DNA of 64,000 nt, taken from Saprospiraceae bacterium. GTDB lineage: Bacteria; Bacteroidota; Bacteroidia; Chitinophagales; Saprospiraceae. Positions 29,924-39,178 of the stretch are shown here, piece by piece. Location of the stretch: the NCBI GenBank assembly GCA_016714445.1, contig JADJNF010000002.1, forward strand, positions 1-64,000, given 5' to 3'. Position 1 is the stretch's first letter. Every line of letters begins with the position of its first letter. The position numbers and the translations under genes are program-made. The notes beneath the pieces are model-generated. The model was not told where the DNA came from and searched no databases. It saw nothing but the letters and a program-made list of their open reading frames with translations.

Positions 29924-30886
29924 TTATTGACCGATCACAGTTATTTCCGTTTGATCTGCAGAAACCTTATCCAATAATGTACTGAAGGAAGGCCATGCAT
30001 ATTTTTTAAAACAAACAAAAATAAATATGGATGCTCCCATGATAAAACCCAAAATCATCAACCAAGGTTTAACTTCAGTTGAAATAAACAGGCTATCTGT
30101 CTGTAAAACACTCCCTTCATACGTAAATAATGTTGCCCCGAAAATATTGGTAGCAGCATGTACGCCAAGTGCCAGTTCAAGTCCATCATCCAACACTGTA
30201 ATCAGTGCCAGAAATAGTCCGGCAATAATGTAGTAAAACTGCATCGTCCAGAATCCGTATTTGGCCACTTCAGGGTTTGTGCCGTGGACGAGTCCAAAAA
30301 AAATACTCGACAATAGTATAGGCAACCATTTGTTTTTTGCAAAAAAAGCTATACCCTGCATGATATAACCTCTGAAGAACAATTCTTCAAAGCTGGTTTG
30401 TATGGGTAAAAATAAGATTGAAATCAACAGTAATGGAATAAAACTCTCAGGAATCCACCTGAAGGTATAAGTTTCCGGACTGATAAAATAATTTATGGCT
30501 TCCAGTAAAACAAATATAAACATCCATAATCCAAAACCAAAAAGTACTTTTTTAAAATCAATGACACTCCCGGGAGTGATGTATAATATCATCTGCTTTT
30601 GGTGAATGTATCGGGCCACGAGAAATAATCCAGCCAAAGCAAAACCAAACATCAGAATAAGCAGCAAAAAGCCAATATTTTTATCCAATCCCAGGATTTC
30701 AAAATCCAGAGTTGACTCAAATTGTGCCAACGCTTCCTGACCTAAAGCAGGGTCTGAAGAAAATTTCCAATAAACAATGCCGTAAAGATGTAACTGACCC
30801 AAAAAGTAAAAACAGAACACAATCAAAATACCAACGAGATATCTCCATAATTCATTCAGCCCTCTGAAAGATTGATTTAGTAACAT
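29924..30886 (-). CDS. CPBP-family intramembrane glutamic endopeptidase
   Basis: A 320-residue polytopic membrane protein with about 8 segments. The C-terminal half has the CPBP (Abi) signatures: the glutamate pair and arginine in SFEELFFRGYIMQG, the histidine in FFGLVHGTNPE, and the later H in ALGVHAATN. The family includes Rce1-like prenyl-protein proteases. The substrate is unknown. It is followed by the M1 peptidase gene on the same strand. Confidence 0.85.
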   Translation of the reverse strand: MLLNQSFRGLNELWRYLVGILIVFCFYFLGQLHLYGIVYWKFSSDPALGQEALAQFESTLDFEILGLDKNIGFLLLILMFGFALAGLFLVARYIHQKQMILYITPGSVIDFKKVLFGFGLWMFIFVLLEAINYFISPETYTFRWIPESFIPLLLISILFLPIQTSFEELFFRGYIMQGIAFFAKNKWLPILLSSIFFGLVHGTNPEVAKYGFWTMQFYYIIAGLFLALITVLDDGLELALGVHAATNIFGATLFTYEGSVLQTDSLFISTEVKPWLMILGFIMGASIFIFVCFKKYAWPSFSTLLDKVSADQTEITVIGQ

Positions 30887-30930
30887 GTATTAATTATTGA
30901 TTAGGGTCAAATATATAACAAAATTGGTCA

Positions 30931-31446
30931 TCACATTATTTTTTTATCATAGCAATAAAAAGGAATTACATTATCGTGAAAATAACAATACCCATTGGCC
31001 CTTCTGTAACCGAGCGACTTATACAATTGGTTAGATACCGGATTTAGACTATATGCATCCAGCCGGATGGTGTCCAGTCCGTCATCTATAGCAAATTTTT
31101 CCGCAAACCAACACAATTTTTTTCCGATCCCAAAACCCTGAAAACCCGGGTGAACACTTAATCTATGGATGACAAGTACCTTTCTCGAGTGGTTATGCCA
31201 ATGAATCTTTTTGTATTGATCGTCCTGTTTGCTATCCAAAGTTATCGTACCGGCTATTTTGCCACCTTCTATGTACACAAAAGCACTTCCATTATGAATG
31301 TCTTCTTCCACATGTCTGACCAAAGGATAGGTATAATTCCATTGATGAATTCCCAAAGAGATCATGTGATCAGTGGATAATTTAAACAACTCTGCCATCA
31401 AATGTATATCGTCAAATCCGGCTTTTCTGATATTTGGATAATCCAT
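30931..31446 (-). CDS. GNAT-family N-acetyltransferase
   Basis: About 171 residues from the ATG at 31446 (MDYPNIRKAGFDDI). The upstream ATG at 31551 would run across the divergent promoter and gene, so it is rejected. The acetyl-CoA motif A is VIHRLSVHPGFQGFGIGKKL and motif B includes IRLDAYSLNPVSNQLYKSLGY. The substrate is unknown. It is divergent from the DUF6580 gene. Confidence 0.85.
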   Translation of the reverse strand: MDYPNIRKAGFDDIHLMAELFKLSTDHMISLGIHQWNYTYPLVRHVEEDIHNGSAFVYIEGGKIAGTITLDSKQDDQYKKIHWHNHSRKVLVIHRLSVHPGFQGFGIGKKLCWFAEKFAIDDGLDTIRLDAYSLNPVSNQLYKSLGYRRANGYCYFHDNVIPFYCYDKKIM

Positions 31447-31478
31447 TTTGTCTGAAATTATAAAAAATTGTATATTTG
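31447..31478 (+). promoter_or_regulatory. Bacteroidota -33/-7 promoter
   Basis: TTTG (31447-31450), a 20-bp spacer and TATATTTG (31471-31478) match the Bacteroidota housekeeping promoter. Transcription would start near 31485, which rules out a start at 31476 and fixes the next gene's start at 31494 or 31497. Confidence 0.75.
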
Positions 31479-31493
31479 CACTGCAAAAATATA

Positions 31494-32072
31494 ATGATGA
31501 ATCGTAACCATACAATAATAGCAGTAATTTTATTAATGACTGTATGTGCATTTGCCCGACTTATACCACATATGCCCAATTTTACACCTGTAGAAAGTCT
31601 TGCTATATTTGGCGCTGCCTATCTGAGTAAAAAACATTGGGCATTTATTATATCGGTTTTGGTGCTTTATTTTTCAGATTTTATTATCAATAATACCGTA
31701 GCCAGATCTTTTTTCCCCGATGTACAAGGGATCGTGTGGTTTTCCAGTTATATGGTGTATAACTTTATAGCCATGGCGCTGATTGTTCTGGTAAGCAGTA
31801 AAATCATTTCAAAGGTTACCGTTAAAAATGTTGGCATGTCTATACTTTTTGCTTCCATCATTTTCTTTATCATCACCAACTTTGGAGCATGGGCAAATGA
31901 AAAGAGTTTATATTCCAGCGACTTTAGCGGCTTGATGGCTTCATTTATGGCAGGTATTCCTTTTTTCCGCAACTCATTGCTGAGTAATATCATTTTTACA
32001 ACAGTGATATTTGGTAGCTTTGAAATCTATACATCCATTGCAACAAGACAAAAATCAACTGCCGGGAGCTGA
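31494..32072 (+). CDS. DUF6580-family membrane protein
   Basis: About 192 residues starting MMNRNHTIIAV, with five or six membrane segments. Motifs typical of this small Bacteroidota family are ARLIPHMPNFTPVESLAIFGAAYL and a SDFIINN segment. These proteins are thought to be transport-related because they resemble substrate-binding components of ECF-type uptake systems, but no substrate is established. The start is fixed by the promoter at 31447-31478. The 3' end overlaps the DUF5522 gene. Confidence 0.78.
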   Translation: MMNRNHTIIAVILLMTVCAFARLIPHMPNFTPVESLAIFGAAYLSKKHWAFIISVLVLYFSDFIINNTVARSFFPDVQGIVWFSSYMVYNFIAMALIVLVSSKIISKVTVKNVGMSILFASIIFFIITNFGAWANEKSLYSSDFSGLMASFMAGIPFFRNSLLSNIIFTTVIFGSFEIYTSIATRQKSTAGS

Positions 32073-32220
32073 AATTAATTCAGATAAACCGGTTGATAAA
32101 CTTACAAAAAATAAGGATTACTATTTTGAAAATGGCTTAATGGTTTTAACCGCTCATTTTCTAAAAAACCGTGGGTATTGCTGTGGCAACGGATGCAGAC
32201 ATTGCCCATTTAAGAAATAA
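32011..32220 (+). CDS. DUF5522-family small cysteine-rich protein
   Basis: The conserved core DYYFENGLMVLTAHFLKNRGYCC is followed by GNGCRHCPFKK, with a four-cysteine/one-histidine cluster suited to a metal or Fe-S centre. The core is complete. The start is uncertain: TTG at 32011 lies inside the upstream gene, and a shorter non-ATG start is possible. Translation is probably coupled to the DUF6580 gene. The biochemical role is unknown. Confidence 0.75.
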   Translation: MVALKSIHPLQQDKNQLPGAEINSDKPVDKLTKNKDYYFENGLMVLTAHFLKNRGYCCGNGCRHCPFKK

Positions 32221-32406
32221 AATTGGTAGTAAATCTTTTAAGTTTGAGCCCACATTTAAAAGTATATTTTAGTCACAAAAACACAAAAAATCACTAATTT
32301 CAAACGGTTGATAATCATTTCTTTGTGAACCTTTTGGACGTAGAATCTTAGTGGCATCCCTGTATTTCTGATTTTTCGGGGTGGACTCAAGCTTAATAAA
32401 TGCCAT

Positions 32407-32952
32407 TTACCCTACTGACCACTCCTTAAAATATTTCATAAATATCTTGGCCAGATTTTCTGCGTCAGAAATAGCCCTGTGATGAATACCGGTAAATTCA
32501 AAACCTTCCATTTTTACCGCTTTTTTGAGCCCAGGTTCATCTTTCAGATCTTTGAGCGCGCGATATGCAGGTTTAAGGTTGTAGTGATGGTCCAGCCATT
32601 CCGACTCTAACCGATGTAAGTGGCAGTCCTGTTTCAATTGTTCTTTATCATATTTGCCCCATGAAATCAGGCAATAACTTTCATCATCAACGCCTATCCA
32701 ATCCATAAATTCCTGAATGACAAAAGGAAAAATTCTTGACTTATCTACATCGTCCTGAGATATGGAAGTAAGTTTTTTGCAAAAATCAGATAAGACCGGA
32801 TTGACTGTTGGTTTAATAAATTTTGTGAATCTGGATTCTGCTTCGCCATAATCATTGACTTTGATTGCGCCTATTTCAATGATTTCATTGACACCATGAG
32901 GTGGTCTCCCAAGCCAGCAAGAAGCTTCCAGATCAAATATTATATAATTCAC
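32407..32952 (-). CDS. DEDDh 3'-5' exonuclease (ERI1/KapD-like)
   Basis: The exonuclease domain starts NYIIFDLEASCWLGRPPHG (ExoI motif with DxE), continues with CLISWGKYDKEQL (ExoII) and ends with HHRAISDAENLAKIF (ExoIII, H and D). This gives the DEDDh set in about 181 residues. I choose GTG at 32952, which places the domain at the N-terminus; the ATG at 33012 would add 20 residues and overlap the previous gene. The family trims RNA or DNA 3' ends. The cellular substrate is unknown. Confidence 0.82.
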   Translation of the reverse strand: MNYIIFDLEASCWLGRPPHGVNEIIEIGAIKVNDYGEAESRFTKFIKPTVNPVLSDFCKKLTSISQDDVDKSRIFPFVIQEFMDWIGVDDESYCLISWGKYDKEQLKQDCHLHRLESEWLDHHYNLKPAYRALKDLKDEPGLKKAVKMEGFEFTGIHHRAISDAENLAKIFMKYFKEWSVG

Positions 32953-32974
32953 AAAGTTATATTTTTTATCATGT

Positions 32975-34639
32975 CTAAACTTTTTCCCATCCCATAAACT
33001 CTTCAAAACCATAATTTAGCAACCGATTGTGATAAAAGTACAACTGACGGATATCCTGACAGATTATCTGTGCTGTTTTGTCCTTTTTAAGTATATCGAC
33101 TGCATGATAAATGCCCAATTTTGAAAGGCCCTCGTGTATAAGTTGCTTAACATCAGACCAGGATTCATCAGAAATGGTTACTACTCCTTGCGTTGACAAG
33201 CTGACTATATGGTTCAATAACAAGCCGACATGCTCCTCAAATTTACTGTTGTCTATCGCAAAACTAAAATTTCGCTGATTGACCAGGTGGAGCAATCCGG
33301 ATTCTTTATATTCTTCATATATCAGGTGAAATGCAACAAACGCAACTACATTGCTGGATAGAATGACATTAAACTTTTTATATGAGTCTACTACTGTTTC
33401 CCCCAATATTTTTGCATAAACCCCTTCTCTCTGACTATTGGATGAAAGCTCACCTTCTATGGTAAAATAATCCTTCATCTCCACGACATGATTGAATTTG
33501 TCATAGCTAATTCCATCTGCATCGACTTTATTTCCAAATACATCCAAAGGATCACCAAATGACATATACATTTCAGATGACTTGGTGTACAGGTCTTTTA
33601 TAAATCTGACCACATTTGCAAAACTTGGCCCACCACCTTTTGTCCGCTTGTATTTATCCTTTCCAACCAGTTGAAGATGTTGGTCTATCAAATGTGAGGC
33701 TTCAAGTACAAAATGGTACCCTAAATTTAAGGGCACGACAAAAATCTTCTTTTCATTGTTGTTTTCAAGATGCAATCTTTGGGCTTCAATCACGGAACTG
33801 ATGAGCCCAAGTTTTAGTTTATCCTCCGTCTGACCGCTTCTGGACCTGGTGCCTCCCGGAAAAAACAGACAATTGACGCCTTCTATAAGAGAATAACCCG
33901 TCATCGATTTAAGACACTCAAGGTAGATCGGATTCTTTTTTCTCCTGTCCACTCTGAAAGCCCCTAATCTATTGATAAAATAGGCTACTATTTCTACATT
34001 ATACAGATTAAGCCCTGCACCATAAGAAAATGATGGCAATCCGACATTGGCATCAATGGCGTATCCCACCATGATACTGTCGAGATTGGAGTAGTGTGTG
34101 GGCAAGATCACTACCGTACCTTTTTCAAAAAGCGTTCGGATCAATTCCACATTGCCTTTTACCTTTATCTTTTGCTGAAGTGTTTTTTTATTGCCCCACC
34201 TCCATTGACCTGAGGCAAAATATCTGTTAAAAATCCTTTTAAAAAAAGATGTCAGAAATATCCTTGAAAAAAGAAATGTTTTGGGCATAAAATGACCCAC
34301 AATCTCTTCATTATATCTGTTGATGATTCGCTTGAGCAACTCCTGTTCAACTTCTATTTTGTCTTCCCGGGTTGCTGCTCCTTCCAGTTCATTCGAAATA
34401 GACTTCCAATACGCTTTTTCATCAGGGGGATCAACCTTCCATGGAGTCAGTTTTATTCTCTGATTTTCCATATAAATGGTTTTCGAAATCAGATCATGCA
34501 GATTATGTTTGTGGGTAGTCTGAAGTTGATCAATTACAAATTTGTTGAGTCTAACTATAAATTCTGCCCTGTTTCTGCTTTGATCAGCTACGGGCCAGTT
34601 TTCAACATTTGGTATGATGTGGGAAAATATCTGTGTCAT
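32975..34639 (-). CDS. Glycerol-3-phosphate/1-acylglycerol-phosphate acyltransferase-like protein
   Basis: The acyltransferase motifs are complete: block I THYSNLDS (H-x4-D), block II LGAFRVDRR, block III FFPGGTRSRSG and block IV IFVVPLNLGYH. At about 554 residues it is larger than PlsC and resembles the PlsB-like class. It should acylate a glycerol phosphate in membrane lipid synthesis. The ATG at 34639 (MTQIFSHIIPN) overlaps the engB stop (ATGA), so it is co-translated with EngB. The longer frame from 34693 is rejected because it would lie inside engB. Confidence 0.87.
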   Translation of the reverse strand: MTQIFSHIIPNVENWPVADQSRNRAEFIVRLNKFVIDQLQTTHKHNLHDLISKTIYMENQRIKLTPWKVDPPDEKAYWKSISNELEGAATREDKIEVEQELLKRIINRYNEEIVGHFMPKTFLFSRIFLTSFFKRIFNRYFASGQWRWGNKKTLQQKIKVKGNVELIRTLFEKGTVVILPTHYSNLDSIMVGYAIDANVGLPSFSYGAGLNLYNVEIVAYFINRLGAFRVDRRKKNPIYLECLKSMTGYSLIEGVNCLFFPGGTRSRSGQTEDKLKLGLISSVIEAQRLHLENNNEKKIFVVPLNLGYHFVLEASHLIDQHLQLVGKDKYKRTKGGGPSFANVVRFIKDLYTKSSEMYMSFGDPLDVFGNKVDADGISYDKFNHVVEMKDYFTIEGELSSNSQREGVYAKILGETVVDSYKKFNVILSSNVVAFVAFHLIYEEYKESGLLHLVNQRNFSFAIDNSKFEEHVGLLLNHIVSLSTQGVVTISDESWSDVKQLIHEGLSKLGIYHAVDILKKDKTAQIICQDIRQLYFYHNRLLNYGFEEFMGWEKV

Positions 34640-35259
34640 AAGTTTTTTACTGAACTTGCTTCTGAGAATGAAGCCATGGTGGTTGATATACAACTTAATA
34701 TCTCTTCTCTACCTGTTTTTGTTTCTGAGCTGGTGATGAATTGATCTGGCAAATCATTCCAGCTTTTGAGCAACTCTTTCCTGATGGACATTACATTGGA
34801 TTGTACCTGATTTTTTCCAAGTTTGTCAGCTTTTGTGTACACCAGACAAAAGGGAACACTATTTTCACCGAGCCAATCTATAAACTCTTTATCTATCTTT
34901 TGCAACTCATGTCTCACATCGATCAAAACAAAAGCTACCACCAATGTATCACGTTGAGTCAGATAGTTTTTGATCATTTTACCAAAGCCGGCCTTCTTTT
35001 CTTTGGAAAGTCTGGCATAACCGTATCCAGGCAGATCGACAAGATACCAGGTTTGATTGATCAAAAAATAATTGAGCAGTTGAGTTTTTCCGGGAGTGAC
35101 GGATACTTTTGCCATCCCTTTTCTATTGCAAAGCATGTTGATGAGGGATGATTTGCCTACATTAGATCGGCCGATAAAAGCAAACTCAGGTTTACCGTCT
35201 ACCGGGCAAGCACTTACTTTGGGAAAACTGGCAATAAACTCTACATCCTTAATATTCAT
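34636..35259 (-). CDS. engB: Ribosome-biogenesis GTPase EngB/YsxC
   Basis: A 207-residue TrmE-Era-EngA-EngB-type GTPase: G1 GRSNVGKSSLIN, G3 LVDLPGYGYARLS, G4 YTKADKLG and G5 TSSETKTG. The length fits the family. It assists assembly of the large ribosomal subunit. Its stop overlaps the start of the acyltransferase gene. Confidence 0.95.
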   Translation of the reverse strand: MNIKDVEFIASFPKVSACPVDGKPEFAFIGRSNVGKSSLINMLCNRKGMAKVSVTPGKTQLLNYFLINQTWYLVDLPGYGYARLSKEKKAGFGKMIKNYLTQRDTLVVAFVLIDVRHELQKIDKEFIDWLGENSVPFCLVYTKADKLGKNQVQSNVMSIRKELLKSWNDLPDQFITSSETKTGREEILSCISTTMASFSEASSVKNL

Positions 35260-35366
35260 ATCGGCACTCTTTTTGATATATTATAATTAACAATAATAAA
35301 TTAGATTATAACAATCAATGCAATAGGTTCAATTTCAGCCTTTTGTATTCCGACATTTTTTTATAC

Positions 35367-35435
35367 ATCGGTTAAACAAAAGTTAAACAGACCGCAATAT
35401 TAACCATTTTTGAGCCAATAATTCGTTAAACCGAT
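35367..35435. repeat. 11-bp inverted repeat ATCGGTTAAAC ... GTTAAACCGAT
   Basis: ATCGGTTAAAC (35367-35377) and GTTAAACCGAT (35425-35435) are perfect reverse complements, 47 bp apart. A further GTTAAAC lies between them. They sit 66 bp before the beta-barrel gene at 35501 and could be a two-site operator. Confidence 0.45.
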
Positions 35436-35500
35436 AATTACTTAACTTTTTTTATTTATTTATAAACCCCATTATTTAATAATTTTTAAAAAATCAGGAC

Positions 35501-36130
35501 ATGAGACAATTAATTTTAATCATTTTTATCTTTGGTGTACTTCAAGTAGGACAAAGTCAGATTGAGTTTGGTATAAAAGCCGGTTTAAGTTCTTATGATC
35601 TTGCCAAAGATGGTATCCTCATCAGTGATGGCAACCAAAATTTAGAGTGGAATGTGAGCAACGCCGGGTATGGTCATCACTTTGGGATTTACACCCGACT
35701 GAGTGCGCTGGGTTTGTTTATTGAGCCAGCATTGCTATTTAATTCCAACAGTGTGAGCTATGATATCACCACATATGGCGAGTCAGGTGTATTCAAAACG
35801 ATCAAAAATGAAAAATATAACCATATGGATTTACCCGTGATTGCCGGATTTAAAATCGGAGTGCTGAGATTTCAGGGCGGTGTAGTGGGTCATCTTTTTA
35901 TCAACAGCATTTCTGATGTGGTAGACATCAATGGCTACGAACAAAGATTCAAAACCGCGGCGTATGGATGGCAGGCAGGAACAGGTGTGGATCTCTGGAA
36001 ACTGCGGCTCGACTTGATGTTTGAAGGCAATTTTGACAAGTTCGGGGATCATATTACCGTAGGTGGACACGATTATGCTTTTGCAGATACTCCTTCGAGA
36101 TTGATGCTGACGCTGGGATATAAATTCTAA
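35501..36130 (+). CDS. PorT-like outer-membrane beta-barrel protein
   Basis: A 209-residue protein with a signal peptide (MRQLILIIFIFGVLQVGQSQ) and a compact 8-strand-type barrel: IEFGIKAGLSSYDLA, LGLFIEPALLFN, MDLPVIAGFKIG, and the aromatic end LMLTLGYKF. It resembles the PorT/outer-membrane beta-barrel family common in Bacteroidota. PorT itself is a T9SS component, but many members are not, so the function is left open. The frame is intact. Confidence 0.78.
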   Translation: MRQLILIIFIFGVLQVGQSQIEFGIKAGLSSYDLAKDGILISDGNQNLEWNVSNAGYGHHFGIYTRLSALGLFIEPALLFNSNSVSYDITTYGESGVFKTIKNEKYNHMDLPVIAGFKIGVLRFQGGVVGHLFINSISDVVDINGYEQRFKTAAYGWQAGTGVDLWKLRLDLMFEGNFDKFGDHITVGGHDYAFADTPSRLMLTLGYKF

Positions 36131-36175
36131 TGCCAGTTTATGCAATTGTACTAATTGTGAAAAGAAAGTTTTGTA

Positions 36176-36231
36176 TTAGTGCTCTATCATGAAAAAGCCC
36201 TTAATTACTATTTTTCTTGACAGAGCACTAA
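36176..36231. terminator. Bidirectional hairpin terminator
   Basis: TTAGTGCTCT (36176-36185) pairs with AGAGCACTAA (36222-36231), and the inner TCATGAAAAA / TTTTTCTTGA extends the stem with one mismatch. It lies between convergent genes ending at 36130 and 36422. Confidence 0.7.
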
Positions 36232-36421
36232 AAATAAAGCATAATCTAATGCTGATTTATTGCTCCAAATTAAGGTTAGATTTTAGCAATCGGATGAATT
36301 AGGATTAAAATCAAACAATGACCCTGTATTTCTGCTTCAATTACTATAATTTTAATCCTTTACTAAATGTAAAAAGAAATATGCAAGTTCAATCTCCCTG
36401 TTCAGTTTATAAAATCCATTT

Positions 36422-37846
36422 TTACTCCACCCTGACCCATTGCCCGGTACATAATACTTTGTTTTTTTGATATACTTTATAAATATAAGTACCTGAAACC
36501 AAGTCTGACAAATCCAAAGTCGTAGCACCATCAGTGATTCCATGATGGACATAAACATTATTTCCACTCATGTCAAATATCCTTATATCAGCCTTGCCCG
36601 TAATTCCTTTGATATCGAGACTAAGTGGTCCGTTTGAAGGGTTGGGATAGGTTTTGATGGTGATCAATTGTGAAGCATTTAGATTATTGGTCCAGAAAAT
36701 ATTACCATCCGCATTAAATTTGACCATGTAGGCGTTAAAAACCCGATCTCCGAGATCATCATATCTTGCTCCGTACACTAAAGCTCCTCCATCTGATGTA
36801 GCTATTATACCTGAGCCTTTGTACCTGTATTGGTCGTTCAAGCCAAAATATATCTCCCAATTTTTTTGAAAACCCGTATCAAATTTTGTAATAAATAATC
36901 CATCACTTTGGTGATAAAATGGCGTATCATAGGCTCCGGTATATAAAATACCTTCATCATTAAGATCAAATACATTGAATGGAAAGGCTACTCTATAAAG
37001 TTGATCTATGCCAAAACTTAACTTTCTCTTGTAATTTTTGTCCATTACCTGCAAATTTACACCTCCAAACTGACCTGTGCTTCCAATCAGATATGTACTG
37101 TCCTTCCACGGTATGGCTTTGACCTGATTTCCACCAGTGATCTCATTTTCTAGTCTAAGATCATATCCAATGTGGTTAAAATTTTTGTCCAGATAATGCA
37201 TAAACAGTCCAAAACATGTAAACCCTGTTGCATCAATATTCTCAATAACTGAATAACATACACCCGAGCCTCCTGTTTCATCCAATTGAATTAACTCGGA
37301 TTTCAATTCATAAGAATCGAGATCAAGTTTTAAAAACCAGATACTGGAATGCTCCTTTTCATCTAAGAGACCATCCCAACTTGGTGCAACTAGTAATACC
37401 TGATTGGTTGGTTCATAAATGAATCCATCCATTTGATAAGGGTGCTTAGCCTGTCCGGTAAGCATAATTTGTTTTTCAAAAACTATGTCCAAATCCTTAT
37501 CCAATACAAGAACAGCAATTAAATTTGGCGGTGCCGAACCCAACAATAAGATTTGTTCTTTATCCTTCATCCACATTCCTTTTAAGAATTGAATCTCCAT
37601 TCCGGAAACAGAGTATGTTAATTCCTTAATAAGTTCACCATTATTTGAAATTAACTCAATTCTATTTATTCCATTTAATTGGCTGGAGCCGAATAAAAAA
37701 ATACCATCTTCCTTTTCTAATCCAATTTGATAATGCGATAGCCTATTTCCTTGGATCACATGATCCCACTCAAAATTATTTTGACCGTGCAAATTGAATA
37801 GCCAAATAAAAGATATAATAAAAACTAATTTATTTTTCACGCACAA
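36422..37846 (-). CDS. T9SS-sorted secreted protein of unknown function
   Basis: A 474-residue protein with a signal peptide (MCVKNKLVFIISFIWLFNLHGQ), a long beta-propeller-like region with repeated short beta segments (FGSSQLNGI, LLLGSAPP, LIGSTGQFGG, GALVYGARYDD), and a C-terminal type A sorting domain (TIKTYPNPSNGPLSL ... IFDMSGNNVYVHHG ... YKVYQKNKVL). The sorting domain indicates export by the type IX system and anchoring or release at the surface. The substrate or ligand is unknown. Confidence 0.83.
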   Translation of the reverse strand: MCVKNKLVFIISFIWLFNLHGQNNFEWDHVIQGNRLSHYQIGLEKEDGIFLFGSSQLNGINRIELISNNGELIKELTYSVSGMEIQFLKGMWMKDKEQILLLGSAPPNLIAVLVLDKDLDIVFEKQIMLTGQAKHPYQMDGFIYEPTNQVLLVAPSWDGLLDEKEHSSIWFLKLDLDSYELKSELIQLDETGGSGVCYSVIENIDATGFTCFGLFMHYLDKNFNHIGYDLRLENEITGGNQVKAIPWKDSTYLIGSTGQFGGVNLQVMDKNYKRKLSFGIDQLYRVAFPFNVFDLNDEGILYTGAYDTPFYHQSDGLFITKFDTGFQKNWEIYFGLNDQYRYKGSGIIATSDGGALVYGARYDDLGDRVFNAYMVKFNADGNIFWTNNLNASQLITIKTYPNPSNGPLSLDIKGITGKADIRIFDMSGNNVYVHHGITDGATTLDLSDLVSGTYIYKVYQKNKVLCTGQWVRVE

Positions 37847-37880
37847 AATTAATTAACTTTATAGTGGCGCTCCACATCTA

Positions 37881-38454
37881 TCATTGCACATCAATGTCAT
37901 ATTTTACCAGCAGCCCTGTTACAGCCGGCCAGCTGAATGATGCTTTTTTTATGTTATTATTCTCCGGATCGATGATATACTGACGGGAAGTCCTAAGATC
38001 GGCCCCCTGCAGATTGGTCTGATCAAAAACTGCTTTAGAAAGGTCACAATCATCCAGCAACGTTTGTCCCATGTCAGCTTCCGTAAAATCTGTTTCCATC
38101 ATACTGCAGGAAACAAATTTTGTTTTTTTCAACTTCATACCATAAAATGTTCCCATATCCAGGATACAATGATCAAATCCTACTGAGAATAAAAAAAGCA
38201 TTGCCATCGTCCCATCGCAATCCAAGCAATTTGCAATGATTAAACTGTACCGTTTTAAATGACGTATTTTTTAGTTTACAAAGACTCAAATTACATCCTT
38301 CAAATACACAATCTGTAAAAATACATCCGGAAAGATCAGATGAACTCAACTCAAGGTTAATAAAGGTACAGTTTTCATATTCCGCTTTCTCCAATGCATG
38401 ATCGACAAGATCTGTCCTGTCTATTTTTTTATCCTGTATATATAAAAGTGCCAT
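37881..38454 (-). CDS. Pentapeptide-repeat protein (frameshifted)
   Basis: The joined protein of about 190 residues is built of A(D/N)LXX-type pentapeptide repeats (TFINLELSSSDLSGCIFTDCVF, TDFTEADMGQTLLDDCDLSKAVF, TNLQGADLR), forming a quadrilateral beta-helix. Some members (Qnr/MfpA-like) mimic DNA and protect gyrase, but most have no known role. One extra T in the T7 run near 38191 breaks the frame; with T6 it reads GNAFLFSVGFDHC. The frame is otherwise continuous. Confidence 0.8.
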
Positions 38455-38493
38455 AACTGAAGTTATAATAACGATTGGACAAATATAATATTT

Positions 38494-39033
38494 TTATCCA
38501 TCTGAAGACAACCGGGACCATATTTCCAGGCTGATAAAATTATTTCTGACAAACTCACAGTCCCTTCTGATGCCATCCAATACAAATCCCGCATCTTTCA
38601 GCAATTTGCTGCTGGGACCATTTTCTGTTTCAACTATGGCTTCGATTCTGTGCAGATTCATGTGGTCAAACCCATATCTCATCATCTCCCTGATGGCTTC
38701 TGATGCATATCCTTTTTTTTGAAATTCCGGAAGTATCCAATAGCCCATTTCAGCATTCCGATGGATTTTATTCCATAAATGGAAGCCGCCGTTTCCGATC
38801 ATTTCACCGGAATCTTTCAGACAGATACCCCACCAGATACCTGTTTTATCGTTATACAATTCATCATACCATTTCAGTTGTACATTTACTTCTTCCAATG
38901 TATGGTAAGACACAGACATGTGCTGATTGACCCGAACATCACTGTACCCTTTCAAAACCGTCGGGGCATCTAAAGAAACTACCTGACGCAACTGTAGTCT
39001 TTCGGATAACAATATGGGAAATGTATCATTCAT
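38494..39033 (-). CDS. RimJ/RimL-type GNAT acetyltransferase
   Basis: About 179 residues from the ATG at 39033 (MNDTFPILLSERLQLRQV). It has the Acetyltransf_3 pattern: LRLR-like start, GNGGFHLWNKIHRNAEMGYWILPEFQKKGYASEAI (acetyl-CoA site), and HRIEAIVETENGPSSKLLKDAGF. The longer frame from 39087 adds 18 residues without domain support. The substrate could be a ribosomal protein N-terminus or a small molecule. Confidence 0.85.
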   Translation of the reverse strand: MNDTFPILLSERLQLRQVVSLDAPTVLKGYSDVRVNQHMSVSYHTLEEVNVQLKWYDELYNDKTGIWWGICLKDSGEMIGNGGFHLWNKIHRNAEMGYWILPEFQKKGYASEAIREMMRYGFDHMNLHRIEAIVETENGPSSKLLKDAGFVLDGIRRDCEFVRNNFISLEIWSRLSSDG

Positions 39034-39178
39034 AAACCTAAAATATAATACAGACAAAACGAAACAGGCAACAATTTTGTTTGACAAAACATATCATACC
39101 AAAAAGAAAATAGAGAGATTTATGGATGAGTCACACCAAAAATCTCGAAATTTGCATCTTAATCAAAAATAGTACATA

